NCBI GenBank assembly: GCA_023460975.1
Contig: JAEWOG010000067.1
Span: 62,001 to 126,000, forward strand
Direction: 5' to 3'
Length of the DNA: 64,000 nucleotides
From: Actinomycetes bacterium
Lineage (GTDB): Bacteria; Actinomycetota; Actinomycetes; Propionibacteriales; Nocardioidaceae
Shown: piece by piece, positions 28,185 through 35,918 of the stretch
How positions within the stretch are numbered: the stretch's first letter is position 1
Layout of the letters: every line of letters begins with the position of its first letter
Notes under the pieces: model-generated
Database searches by the model: none
Told to the model about the DNA's origin: nothing
Seen by the model: the letters and a program-made list of their open reading frames with translations, nothing else
Translations under genes and position numbers: made by a program

Positions 28185-28826
28185 GTGAACCAGAACTCCA
28201 CCGCACTCTCGCCCCAGATGAACGGCGGCGGGGGGATGTACGGGCTCGACGACCACATCTACCAGCGACTGCTGCGCGAGCGCATCGTGTTCCTCGGCTC
28301 CGAGGTCCGCGACGCCAACGCCAACGCGATCTGTGCGCAGTTGCTGCTGCTGTCCGCCGAGGACCCCGAGGCCGACATCTTCCTGCACATCAACAGCCCC
28401 GGCGGTTCCGTCGACGCCGGCATGGCCATCTACGACACGATGAACTACATCCCCAACGACGTCGCGACCGTGGGCATGGGCCTGGCCGCGTCGATGGGTC
28501 AGTTCCTCCTGTGCGCCGGCACGAAGGGCAAGCGTTACGCGCTGCCCCACGCGCGCATCATGATGCACCAGCCGTCCTCCGGCATGGGCGGCTCGGCCTC
28601 GGACATCAAGATCCAGGCGCAGCAGTCGCTGCACATCAAGAAGGTCCTGCTCGACCTCATCGCCGAGCACACCGGTCAGCCCGTCGAGCAGGTCATCGCC
28701 GACGCCGACCGTGACCGCTGGTTCACCGCCGACCAGGCCGTCGAGTACGGCCTCGTCGACAAGGTCGTCACCAGCGCCCGTGAGGCCGCCGACCAGGGCC
28801 GCCCCGCCCGGAACAAGAAGGACTGA
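28185..28826 (+). CDS. clpP1: ATP-dependent Clp protease proteolytic subunit 1
   Basis: This 213-residue serine protease subunit forms mixed ClpP1P2 tetradecamers with the next gene product and is fed by ClpX or ClpC. The catalytic triad is visible: Ser103 in GLAASMGQFL, His128 in IMMHQPSSG and Asp177 in ADRDRWF. The GTG at 28185 follows a leaderless-type -10 box. An ATG 11 codons further in would also give a normal ClpP1; the short N-terminal extension is probably propeptide, cleaved as in mycobacteria. clpP2 starts 4 bases after the stop. Confidence 0.96.
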   Translation: MNQNSTALSPQMNGGGGMYGLDDHIYQRLLRERIVFLGSEVRDANANAICAQLLLLSAEDPEADIFLHINSPGGSVDAGMAIYDTMNYIPNDVATVGMGLAASMGQFLLCAGTKGKRYALPHARIMMHQPSSGMGGSASDIKIQAQQSLHIKKVLLDLIAEHTGQPVEQVIADADRDRWFTADQAVEYGLVDKVVTSAREAADQGRPARNKKD

Positions 28827-28830
28827 CTCC

Positions 28831-29439
28831 ATGAACTACTACATCCCGCAGTGGGAGGAGCGGACCTCCTACGGCTTCCGTCGCATCGACCCCTACGCGA
28901 AGCTCTTCGAGGACCGCATCATCTACCTCGGCACCCCGATCAGCGACGACGTGGCCAACGCCGTGATCGCCCAGCTGATGTGCCTGGAGTCGATGAACCC
29001 CGACCAGGACATCCAGATCTACGTCAACAGCCCCGGTGGCTCGTTCACCGCTCTGACCGCGATCTACGACACGATGAACTTCATCAAGCCCGACGTGCAG
29101 ACCGTCTGCATCGGTCAGGCGGCCTCCGCGGCGGCGATCCTCCTTGCCGCGGGTGCGCCGGGCAAGCGTCTGGCCCTGCCCAACAGCCGGATCCTGATCC
29201 ACCAGCCCTACACCGAGGGCACCTTCGGTCAGACCTCCGACATCGAGATCCAGGCCAACGAGATCCTGCGGATGCGCGAGCTGTTGGAAAAGATGATCGC
29301 TGACGCCACGGGCAAGGACATGGACACGGTCAGCCGCGACATCGAGCGCGACAAGATCCTCACCGCGTCGCAGGCCGTCGAGTACGGCCTCATCGACGCC
29401 GTGATCGAGTCCCGCAAGGCGACGCCCGCGCTCGCCTGA
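28831..29439 (+). CDS. clpP2: ATP-dependent Clp protease proteolytic subunit 2
   Basis: This 202-residue partner of ClpP1 has the triad Ser99 (IGQAASAAAILL), His124 (ILIHQPYTEG) and Asp174 (IERDKILTA). The N-terminal NYYIPQWEERTSYGFRRIDPYAKLFEDRII contains the expected propeptide and axial-loop region. In characterised actinobacteria both subunits are needed for activity. It begins 4 bases after clpP1 and is certainly in the same operon. A hairpin separates it from clpX. Confidence 0.97.
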   Translation: MNYYIPQWEERTSYGFRRIDPYAKLFEDRIIYLGTPISDDVANAVIAQLMCLESMNPDQDIQIYVNSPGGSFTALTAIYDTMNFIKPDVQTVCIGQAASAAAILLAAGAPGKRLALPNSRILIHQPYTEGTFGQTSDIEIQANEILRMRELLEKMIADATGKDMDTVSRDIERDKILTASQAVEYGLIDAVIESRKATPALA

Positions 29440-29469
29440 GCGCAGCCTGACACCCGTTTGCGGCGCAAT

Positions 29470-29505
29470 CCCCGTGTCCGGCCCGGCAACGGGCCGCACA
29501 CGGGG
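29470..29505 (+). terminator. Hairpin between clpP2 and clpX
   Basis: A stem of 8 bp (CCCCGTGT/ACACGGGG) plus 6 bp (GGCCCG/CGGGCC) with a small internal bulge and 4-base loop lies 31 bases after clpP2. It could end the clpP1P2 transcript or reduce read-through into clpX. There is no U-tract. Confidence 0.6.
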
Positions 29506-29564
29506 TACCGTCGGAGAGTTTCAACAGCCGGAAGTCTCCCGGCAGTAGGAGGAGGACAGATCCC

Positions 29565-30848
29565 GTGGCACGAATCGGTGACGGTGGCGACCTGCTCAAG
29601 TGCAATTTCTGCGGAAAGAGCCAGAAGCAGGTCAAGAAGCTCATCGCCGGCCCCAACGTCTACATCTGTGACGAGTGCATCGAGCTGTGCAACGAGATCA
29701 TCGAGGAGGAGTTGGCCGAAGGCACCGAGGTCAGCCTCGACGAGTTGCCGAAGCCGCGCGAGATCTTCGAGTTCCTCAACTCGTACGTGATCGGTCAGGA
29801 GCAGGCGAAGAAGTCGCTGGCCGTAGCGGTCTACAACCACTACAAGCGGGTCCAGTCCGGACTGCAGCCCAACTCGGGCAAGCACTCCAAGGACGACAGC
29901 GTCGAGGTCGCGAAGTCCAACATCCTCGTCATCGGTCCCACCGGGTGCGGCAAGACCTACCTCGCCCAGACGCTGGCGCGCATGCTCAACGTGCCGTTCG
30001 CCATCGCGGACGCCACCGCGCTGACCGAAGCGGGCTACGTCGGTGAGGACGTCGAGAACATCCTCCTCAAGCTGATCCAGGCCGCCGACTACGACGTCAA
30101 GAAGGCCGAGACCGGCATCATCTACATCGACGAGATCGACAAGGTCGCCCGCAAGGCGGAGAACCCCTCGATCACGCGCGACGTCTCCGGTGAAGGCGTG
30201 CAGCAGGCGCTGCTCAAGATGCTCGAGGGCACGACCGCCTCGGTGCCCCCGCAGGGTGGCCGCAAGCACCCGCACCAGGAGTTCATCCAGATCGACACGA
30301 CGAACATCCTGTTCATCGTCGGCGGCGCGTTCGCCGGCCTCGAGCAGATCGTCGAGCAGCGCGTCGGCAAGAAGTCCCTCGGCTTCACCGCCTCCGTGCG
30401 CGGCCAGGCCGAGCGTGACTCCGAGGACCTGTTCGCCCAGGTGCGACCCGAGGACCTCACGAAGTTCGGCCTGATCCCCGAGTTCATCGGGCGCCTGCCC
30501 CTCGTGGCGAGCGTCAACAAGCTCGACCAGGAGGCGCTGGTCCAGATCCTCACCGAGCCCCGCAACGCGCTGGTCAAGCAGTACCAAAAGCTGTTCGACC
30601 TCGACGGCGTCGAACTCGAGTTCACCGACGAGGCCATCGCGTGCATCGCCGACAAGGCGTTGGAGCGTGGCACCGGGGCCCGCGGGCTGCGCGCCATCAT
30701 CGAGGAGGTCCTGCTCCACGTGATGTACGAGGTCCCCTCGCGCGGGGACGTGGCCCGCGTCGTGGTGACGCCCGAGGCCATCGAGGGGGAGGACACCCCC
30801 ACGATGGTGCTGCGCGAGCCCGAGACGAAGAAGCGCAAGTCCGCCTGA
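29565..30848 (+). CDS. clpX: ATP-dependent Clp protease ATP-binding subunit ClpX
   Basis: This 427-residue AAA+ unfoldase delivers proteins to ClpP1P2. The N-terminal zinc-binding domain uses Cys13, 16, 35 and 38. Walker A GPTGCGKT is at 124-131, Walker B IIYIDEIDK near 185, and the pore loop GYVGEDVE and the ClpP-contacting IGF-type loop region (LIPEFIGRLP) are present. Sensor 2 (GARGLRAIIEEVL) is intact. AGGAGGAGGA (29547-29556) is a strong ribosome binding site for the GTG start. The gene is 125 bases after clpP2, with a hairpin between, so it may also have its own promoter. Confidence 0.97.
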   Translation: MARIGDGGDLLKCNFCGKSQKQVKKLIAGPNVYICDECIELCNEIIEEELAEGTEVSLDELPKPREIFEFLNSYVIGQEQAKKSLAVAVYNHYKRVQSGLQPNSGKHSKDDSVEVAKSNILVIGPTGCGKTYLAQTLARMLNVPFAIADATALTEAGYVGEDVENILLKLIQAADYDVKKAETGIIYIDEIDKVARKAENPSITRDVSGEGVQQALLKMLEGTTASVPPQGGRKHPHQEFIQIDTTNILFIVGGAFAGLEQIVEQRVGKKSLGFTASVRGQAERDSEDLFAQVRPEDLTKFGLIPEFIGRLPLVASVNKLDQEALVQILTEPRNALVKQYQKLFDLDGVELEFTDEAIACIADKALERGTGARGLRAIIEEVLLHVMYEVPSRGDVARVVVTPEAIEGEDTPTMVLREPETKKRKSA

Positions 30849-30860
30849 GGCAGACGTACA

Positions 30861-30897
30861 CACAGAACCCCCGGCCGCATCGGCCGGGGGTTCTGTG
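30861..30897. terminator. Bidirectional hairpin between clpX and valS
   Basis: A perfect 17-bp stem (CACAGAACCCCCGGCCG and complement) with a 3-base loop lies 12 bases after clpX and 17 bases after the stop of the convergent valS. Confidence 0.85.
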
Positions 30898-30914
30898 CAT
30901 TCAGCGTGTGGTGA

Positions 30915-33530
30915 TCAGTCCTCGACGGGCGCCAGCTCGGCCACGACCGAGATCTCCGTCGCGGAGGCGTCGACGGTGAAGACGAGGTCGCCGGTCACGT
31001 TGCCGACCGCCGCGAGGTCTCCAGCCGCCTGCTCGGCAGCGTTCACGAGCGCCTCGGGGCCGGTGACCTCGACACGGGCCAGCGGGGCGCGCATCTTCGC
31101 CTTCGCCTGGGACTTGGCGCCACGGATGCCGGTCAGCGTGCTCGCGACGGCCGCGAGCACGATGTCGTCCGAGGCACCGACCGAGCCGAGGTCGACCGCG
31201 GTCGGCCACGCAGCGTGGTGCACCGAGCCGTCCTGCCACCACGACCAGACCTCCTCGGTCGCGTACGGCAGGAACGGGGCCAGCAGCCGCAGCTGCACGT
31301 GCAGGGCGGTGGCCAGGGTGGCCTTGGCCGACTCCGTGGCGAGGCCGCCGTCGGTGTCGTAGGCGCGCTCCTTGACGAGCTCGAGGTAGTCGTCGCAGAA
31401 CTCCCAGAAGAACTTCTCGGCCGTCTCGAGGGCGGTGGAGTAGTCGTACGCCTCGAACGCGTCCGTCGCCTTCTGCACCACCCCGGCCAGGCGCCCCAGC
31501 AGGGCGCAGTCCACGGGCTCGGAGACCACGGCGGGCGACAGGACGGTCGCGCCCACGTTGCCGAGGACGAACTTCGACGCGTTGAGCACCTTCATCGCGA
31601 GGCGACGGCCGACCTTCATCTGGGTCTCGTCGAACGGGGAGTCCAGGCCGGGGCGCGCCATCGAGGCACGCCAGCGCACGGCGTCCGCGCCGAACTTGTC
31701 GAGGATCTCGTTGGGGACCACGACGTTGCCCTTGGACTTCGACATCTTCTTGCGGTCGGGGTCGACCACGAAGCCGGAGATCAGGGCGTGCGACCACGGC
31801 ACGACGCCGTTCTCGTGGTAGGCCCGCACGACGCGGGAGAAGAGCCACGTGCGGATGATGTCGTGGGCCTGGGTCGCCAGGTCCATCGGGAAGACCCGCG
31901 AGAACAGGTCCTCGTCGTCGATCCACCCGCCGGCGATCTGGGGCGTCAGTGAGCTGGTGGCCCACGTGTCCATCACGTCGGGGTCGCCGATGAAGCCGCC
32001 CGGCTTGCCGCGCTGGTCCTCGGTGTAGCCGCCGGGAGCCTGCGTGGACGGGTCCACGGGCAACTCGGCCTCACTGGGCAGCAGCGGGTGGTCGTAGTCC
32101 GGCTCACCGTCGGCGTCGAGGCCGTACCAGACGGGGAACGGGATGCCGAAGAACCGCTGGCGGCTGATGAGCCAGTCGCCGTTCAGGCCGGAGACCCAGT
32201 TCTCGTAGCGGTGCTTCATGTGGTCGGGGACCCAGGTGATCTTCTCGCCCTCGGCCACCAACTCGGTGCGCAGGTCGGCGTCGCGGCCGCCGTTCTTGAT
32301 GTACCACTGGCGCGTGGAGACGATCTCGAGCGGCTTGTCGCCCTTCTCGAAGAAGTTGGCCATGCGGTCGGTGGGCTTCGGGTCGCCGTCGAGGTCGCCG
32401 GTCGCGCGCAGCTTGGTGACCATCTCCTCGCGGGCGCTGAAGACGGTCTTGCCGGCGAGGTCCGCGTACGCCGCCGACGCGGCTTCGGACGACAGCCACT
32501 CGGGGGTCTCGCGCGTCAGTCGGCCGTCGCGGCCGATGACGGTACGCACGGGCAGCTGCAGCTCGCGCCACCACTGCACGTCAGTCAGGTCGCCGAAGGT
32601 GCAGCACATCGCGATGCCCGCGCCCTTGTCCTGCTCGGCAGCAGGGTGGGGGAGCACGGGGATCTCCACGCCGAAGACCGGTGAGGTCACGGTCGTGCCG
32701 AACAGTGCGGCGTACCGCTCGTCGTCGGGGTGGGCGATCAGCGCGACGACCGAGGGGATCAGCTCGGGTCGGGTGGTCTCGATGTGGACGGTGCCGCCGT
32801 CGGCCTTGTGGAAGGCGACGCGGTGGTAGGCACCCGGATACTGGCGCGCCTCGAGCTCGGCCTGGGCCACGGCGGTCTGGAAGGTGACATCCCACAGCGT
32901 GGGCGCCTCCTGGAGGTACGCCTCGCCGCGCGCGTAGTTGCGCAGGAACGCCGTCTGGCTCACCTTCTGCGCCTTCGGGCCGATGGTCGTGTACGTGGTG
33001 TCCCAGTCGACCGACAGGCCGAGGGTGCGCCACAGCGACTCGAAGACCTGCTCGTCCTCCTCCACGAGCTGCTCGCACAACTCGACGAAGTTGGGGCGGC
33101 TGATCGGGACCTGCTTCTTGGGGTCCGGCTTCGCGGGCGGGGTGAAGTCGGCGTCGTAGGGCAGGCTCGGGTCGCAGCGGACGCCGAAGTAGTTCTGAAC
33201 CCGGCGCTCGGTCGGCAGGCCGTTGTCGTCCCAGCCCATCGGGTAGAACACGGACTTGCCCGTCATGCGCTGGTAGCGCGCAACCACGTCGGTGTGGGTG
33301 TAGGAGAAGACGTGCCCCACGTGCAGCGAGCCGGACACGGTCGGCGGCGGGGTGTCGATCGAGTAGACGTTCTCGCGGGGCTGGGTGCGGTCGAAGGCGT
33401 AGGTGCCTGCGTCCTTCCAGGCCTGCGCCCACTTCGTCTCGAGGCCCTCCAGCGCGGGACGGTCCGGTACGACGACGTCGCGCGGCGGCGTCGTCGGCGT
33501 GGACATGTCGGGGCTGGCGTTCTCAGTCAT
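30915..33530 (-). CDS. valS: Valyl-tRNA synthetase
   Basis: This 871-residue class I synthetase charges tRNA-Val and edits misactivated threonine. The HIGH variant HVGH lies in SGSLHVGHVFSYTHTD near 68-76. The editing domain lies between about 180 and 400. KMSKS is intact in DRKKMSKSKGN near residue 590. The anticodon-binding domain and the C-terminal region (ending VAELAPVED) follow. MTENASPD at 33530 and MSTPTTPP at 33506 are both possible starts, and neither has a ribosome binding site. It is on the strand opposite to clpX and folC. Confidence 0.96.
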   Translation of the reverse strand: MTENASPDMSTPTTPPRDVVVPDRPALEGLETKWAQAWKDAGTYAFDRTQPRENVYSIDTPPPTVSGSLHVGHVFSYTHTDVVARYQRMTGKSVFYPMGWDDNGLPTERRVQNYFGVRCDPSLPYDADFTPPAKPDPKKQVPISRPNFVELCEQLVEEDEQVFESLWRTLGLSVDWDTTYTTIGPKAQKVSQTAFLRNYARGEAYLQEAPTLWDVTFQTAVAQAELEARQYPGAYHRVAFHKADGGTVHIETTRPELIPSVVALIAHPDDERYAALFGTTVTSPVFGVEIPVLPHPAAEQDKGAGIAMCCTFGDLTDVQWWRELQLPVRTVIGRDGRLTRETPEWLSSEAASAAYADLAGKTVFSAREEMVTKLRATGDLDGDPKPTDRMANFFEKGDKPLEIVSTRQWYIKNGGRDADLRTELVAEGEKITWVPDHMKHRYENWVSGLNGDWLISRQRFFGIPFPVWYGLDADGEPDYDHPLLPSEAELPVDPSTQAPGGYTEDQRGKPGGFIGDPDVMDTWATSSLTPQIAGGWIDDEDLFSRVFPMDLATQAHDIIRTWLFSRVVRAYHENGVVPWSHALISGFVVDPDRKKMSKSKGNVVVPNEILDKFGADAVRWRASMARPGLDSPFDETQMKVGRRLAMKVLNASKFVLGNVGATVLSPAVVSEPVDCALLGRLAGVVQKATDAFEAYDYSTALETAEKFFWEFCDDYLELVKERAYDTDGGLATESAKATLATALHVQLRLLAPFLPYATEEVWSWWQDGSVHHAAWPTAVDLGSVGASDDIVLAAVASTLTGIRGAKSQAKAKMRAPLARVEVTGPEALVNAAEQAAGDLAAVGNVTGDLVFTVDASATEISVVAELAPVED

Positions 33531-33596
33531 GCGCGCGAGTCTATGGGCGCGCACCGTCGGTCCGAAAACCGGTTCTTGCTCGCGAAACGGCCGCGC

Positions 33597-33602
33597 TAGC
33601 CT
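33597..33602 (+). promoter_or_regulatory. -10 box for leaderless GNAT gene
   Basis: TAGCCT (TANNNT) ends six bases before the ATG at 33609 and there is no ribosome binding site. Confidence 0.45.
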
Positions 33603-33608
33603 CCCGGC

Positions 33609-34517
33609 ATGGTGCAGACGGGCTGGGAGTTCACTGACGACCCGAAGGGGTTCTTGGAGGTGGCGGGGGAGTTCCTCGCCTCAGACCCCCTGCAGTTCAC
33701 GGTCCTGGCCACGGTCGCGAGTCGGGCTGCTGCGGAGCAGGACCAACCGGCGGCGCTGGCTCACCCGCATCCCTTCTGGTTCGCGGTCTGGCGCGATGCC
33801 GAGGGCGTTGTGGCGAGCGCGACGATGCGTACGGCGAACTTCGCGCCCCACCCGCTGTGGCTGCTCCCGATGCCACCAGAAGCAGCCCGCGACCTCGCCC
33901 GGTGCCTCCTCGAGCGCTCAGAGGCGCGCCCCGGCGAGGTCTTCGGGGTCAACGGCGCTCTGCCGGCGGCCCGCATCTGCGCCGACGAACTGGCGAGCCA
34001 TCTCGAGGCGTCGGTGCGCGTGACGATGCATTCACGGCTGTTCCGCTGCGACACGGTCATCCCTCCCGCACGACCGCGCGGCGACCTGCGCCGAGCGGTC
34101 GCCGCGGACGAGGGGCTGGTGGTCGAGTGGTTCACCGCCTTCCACGCCGAGGCCGATGCGCAGGCCGGCCGGGTCTCGCCCCCGGGGACGGCCGCCCAGA
34201 TCACCCCCGAGGACGCCGTCGTACGGGTCGCGGAGGGCCGCATGTGGTTGTGGGAGGTCGACGGCGAGGTGGTGCACATGACGGGGGTGCAGCCACCCTC
34301 CTTCGGCACGGTCCGCGTCGGACCGGTGTTCACCCCGGCCGAGCACCGCGGGCACGGCTACGCGGCGTGGGTGGTCGCCCTGGTGACCACGATGATCCAG
34401 ACCGACGGCCACCTCGCGTGCCTGTTCACCGACCAGGCAAACCCCGTGTCCAACGGCGTCTACCAGCGCATCGGCTACACACCCGTCGTCGACACCGCGG
34501 GGCTCCTCGTTGGTTGA
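33609..34517 (+). CDS. GNAT-family N-acetyltransferase
   Basis: The 302-residue product has an unrecognised N-terminal half and a C-terminal acetyl-CoA-binding GNAT fold. Motif A lies around VGPVFTPAEHRGHGYAAWVVALVTT (near 240-265) and motif B ends ACLFTDQANPVSNGVYQRIGYTPV. The acceptor is unknown. The last codons and the TGA stop (GTTGGTTGA) are inside the first copy of the repeat family at 34512, so insertion of the repeat may have replaced the original C-terminus by a few residues. Confidence 0.85.
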   Translation: MVQTGWEFTDDPKGFLEVAGEFLASDPLQFTVLATVASRAAAEQDQPAALAHPHPFWFAVWRDAEGVVASATMRTANFAPHPLWLLPMPPEAARDLARCLLERSEARPGEVFGVNGALPAARICADELASHLEASVRVTMHSRLFRCDTVIPPARPRGDLRRAVAADEGLVVEWFTAFHAEADAQAGRVSPPGTAAQITPEDAVVRVAEGRMWLWEVDGEVVHMTGVQPPSFGTVRVGPVFTPAEHRGHGYAAWVVALVTTMIQTDGHLACLFTDQANPVSNGVYQRIGYTPVVDTAGLLVG

Positions 34518-34676
34518 GCTTGTCGAAACCATCCGCGCTGGTTGAGCTTGTCGAAACCGGTCGGGGGCGGGGTCTCGACAGGCTCGACCAGCGGAGGGGC
34601 GGGGTCTCGACAAGCTCGACCAGCGGCGGGCTCGACCAGCGGAGGGGCGGGGCGGGGTCTCGACAGGCTCGACCAG
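34512..34676. repeat. Cluster of 20-bp repeats related to GGTCTCGACAAGCTCGACCA
   Basis: Five full copies are present. Two read TGGTTGAGCTTGTCGAAACC (34512-34531, 34540-34559). Three read in the opposite sense as GGTCTCGACARGCTCGACCA (34572-34591, 34604-34623, 34657-34676). A partial copy GCTCGACCAG lies at 34631, and spacers are GGAGGGGCGGGG-like. Forward and inverted copies can fold into a large hairpin between the convergent GNAT and adh genes. Similar repeats occur many times in Nocardioides-type genomes to my knowledge. Confidence 0.85.
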
Positions 34677-34689
34677 CGACGACCAGCGA

Positions 34690-35793
34690 TTACTCCATCA
34701 CGACGACGGGCTTGATGACGGTGCCCTCCAGCGAATCGGCGACGGCGGTGTTGATGTCGGCGAGGGGATAGGTCGCCAGCAGGGCGTCGACCTCGAAGCG
34801 GCCCTCGGCGGCCAGGTCGAGCAGGCGGGGAACCATCACCTGCGGGTTGGCCTCGCCCTCCATGGTTCCGCGGATGGTCTTGCCGTTCTGGAACAGGTCG
34901 ATGGCGTCGAACGACAGCTCGGGGGCACCGAGCGCAAGCGTGCACAGCGTGCCCTTGATGCCCAGGGCCAGCACGGCGTCCTTGACCACCGCGGGAACCC
35001 CAGTGGTGTCCACGGAGTGCGTGGCGCCGCCGCCGGTGATCTCCTTGATGCGGGCGACCAGGCCACCGTCGCCGGGTTCGTCACCGCGGACGGGGACGGC
35101 TCCGTACAGGCGTTCGGCCAGTTCCAGGCGCCCCGGGTGCAGGTCGACGGCGACCAGGGTCCGTACGCCTTGCCCCTTGGCCGCGGCGAGGGCGGCCATG
35201 CCGACTGCGCCGGCGCCGTACACCACCAGCGAGTCGTCAGGGCCGGGCTGCAGGACGTTCAGCACGGCGCCGGCGCCGGTCTGGAACCCGCAGCCGTACG
35301 GGGCGATGCGAGTGAGGTCGTGAGCCTTGTCGACCACGACGGTGTTCTGGGCGCTGGTGAGGGCGTACGTGGCGAAGCTGGACTGCCCGAAGAACGAGCC
35401 CCCGACCGGCGACCCGTCGCGCGAGAGGGTCGAGGATCCGTCCATGCGGCAGCCCATGTAGTTGAGCATCATGGTGTTGTCGCAGTAGCCGACCTCGCCG
35501 GCGCGACACCGCTCGCACGCGCCGCACGAGTCAAAGCTGAGCACGACGTGGTCGCCGACCTCGATGCCGACGACATCCGCGCCGACGCTCTCCACGACAC
35601 CTGCGCCCTCGTGCCCGAACACCCGCGGGAACATCTCTGCGGGGAGCATGTCGCGCACGGAGACGTCGGTGTGGCACAGCCCGCTGGCGACCACGCGGAC
35701 GAGGACCTCTCCGACTCGGGGCTCGTCGAGGTCCACCTCGGCGAGTTCGAAGTCGGTCTGCGGGCCGGGGGAGAGCGCGACGGTCGTCTTCAT
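34690..35793 (-). CDS. Zinc-dependent alcohol dehydrogenase (MDR superfamily, class III-like)
   Basis: This 367-residue NAD(P)-dependent enzyme oxidises primary alcohols or reduces aldehydes. Catalytic zinc ligands are Cys40 (GLCHTDVS), His61-Glu62 (FGHEGAG) and Cys in YGCGFQTGAG. Structural-zinc cysteines are 90, 93, 96 and 104 (CGACERCRAGEVGYC). The nucleotide fold is VVYGAGAVGMAAL. The domain order matches aryl-alcohol and NDMA-type dehydrogenases of actinobacteria. The ATG at 35793 has no ribosome binding site but follows TAGTTT by six bases, so the mRNA is probably leaderless. A KstR-like palindrome overlaps that -10. The substrate is unknown. Confidence 0.92.
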   Translation of the reverse strand: MKTTVALSPGPQTDFELAEVDLDEPRVGEVLVRVVASGLCHTDVSVRDMLPAEMFPRVFGHEGAGVVESVGADVVGIEVGDHVVLSFDSCGACERCRAGEVGYCDNTMMLNYMGCRMDGSSTLSRDGSPVGGSFFGQSSFATYALTSAQNTVVVDKAHDLTRIAPYGCGFQTGAGAVLNVLQPGPDDSLVVYGAGAVGMAALAAAKGQGVRTLVAVDLHPGRLELAERLYGAVPVRGDEPGDGGLVARIKEITGGGATHSVDTTGVPAVVKDAVLALGIKGTLCTLALGAPELSFDAIDLFQNGKTIRGTMEGEANPQVMVPRLLDLAAEGRFEVDALLATYPLADINTAVADSLEGTVIKPVVVME

Positions 35794-35799
35794 GGGCAC

Positions 35800-35817
35800 A
35801 AACTAGAACGTGTTCTG
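35800..35817 (-). promoter_or_regulatory. adh promoter: -10 TAGTTT overlapped by KstR-like palindrome
   Basis: The palindrome TAGAACGTGTTCTG (35804-35817) matches TnnAACnnGTTnnA except for the last base. It shares AGAACGTGTTCT-type arms with the site at 4149-4162. The minus-strand -10 TAGTTT (35800-35805) overlaps its edge and leads to a leaderless start. A bound TetR-type repressor would cover the promoter. Regulator identity is inference. Confidence 0.5.
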
Positions 35818-35904
35818 CGTCACGTCGAGGGCCGCCGCGGCATTGTGGACATCTGTCCAGTACGGGCGGCGCCGCTCGGTTCCGTGTGCTCGGTGGGTGC
35901 GGCC

Positions 35905-35910
35905 TAGAAT
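35905..35910 (+). promoter_or_regulatory. -10 box for folC
   Basis: TAGAAT ends eight bases before the ATG at 35919 without a ribosome binding site, so a nearly leaderless transcript is likely. Confidence 0.45.
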
Positions 35911-35918
35911 CGTGCCTG

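Noticed and set aside
34512..34676. CRISPR-like array
   Set aside because: The repeats occur in both orientations with irregular, G-rich spacers of 8-33 bases and no cas genes, so it is a REP-like cluster.
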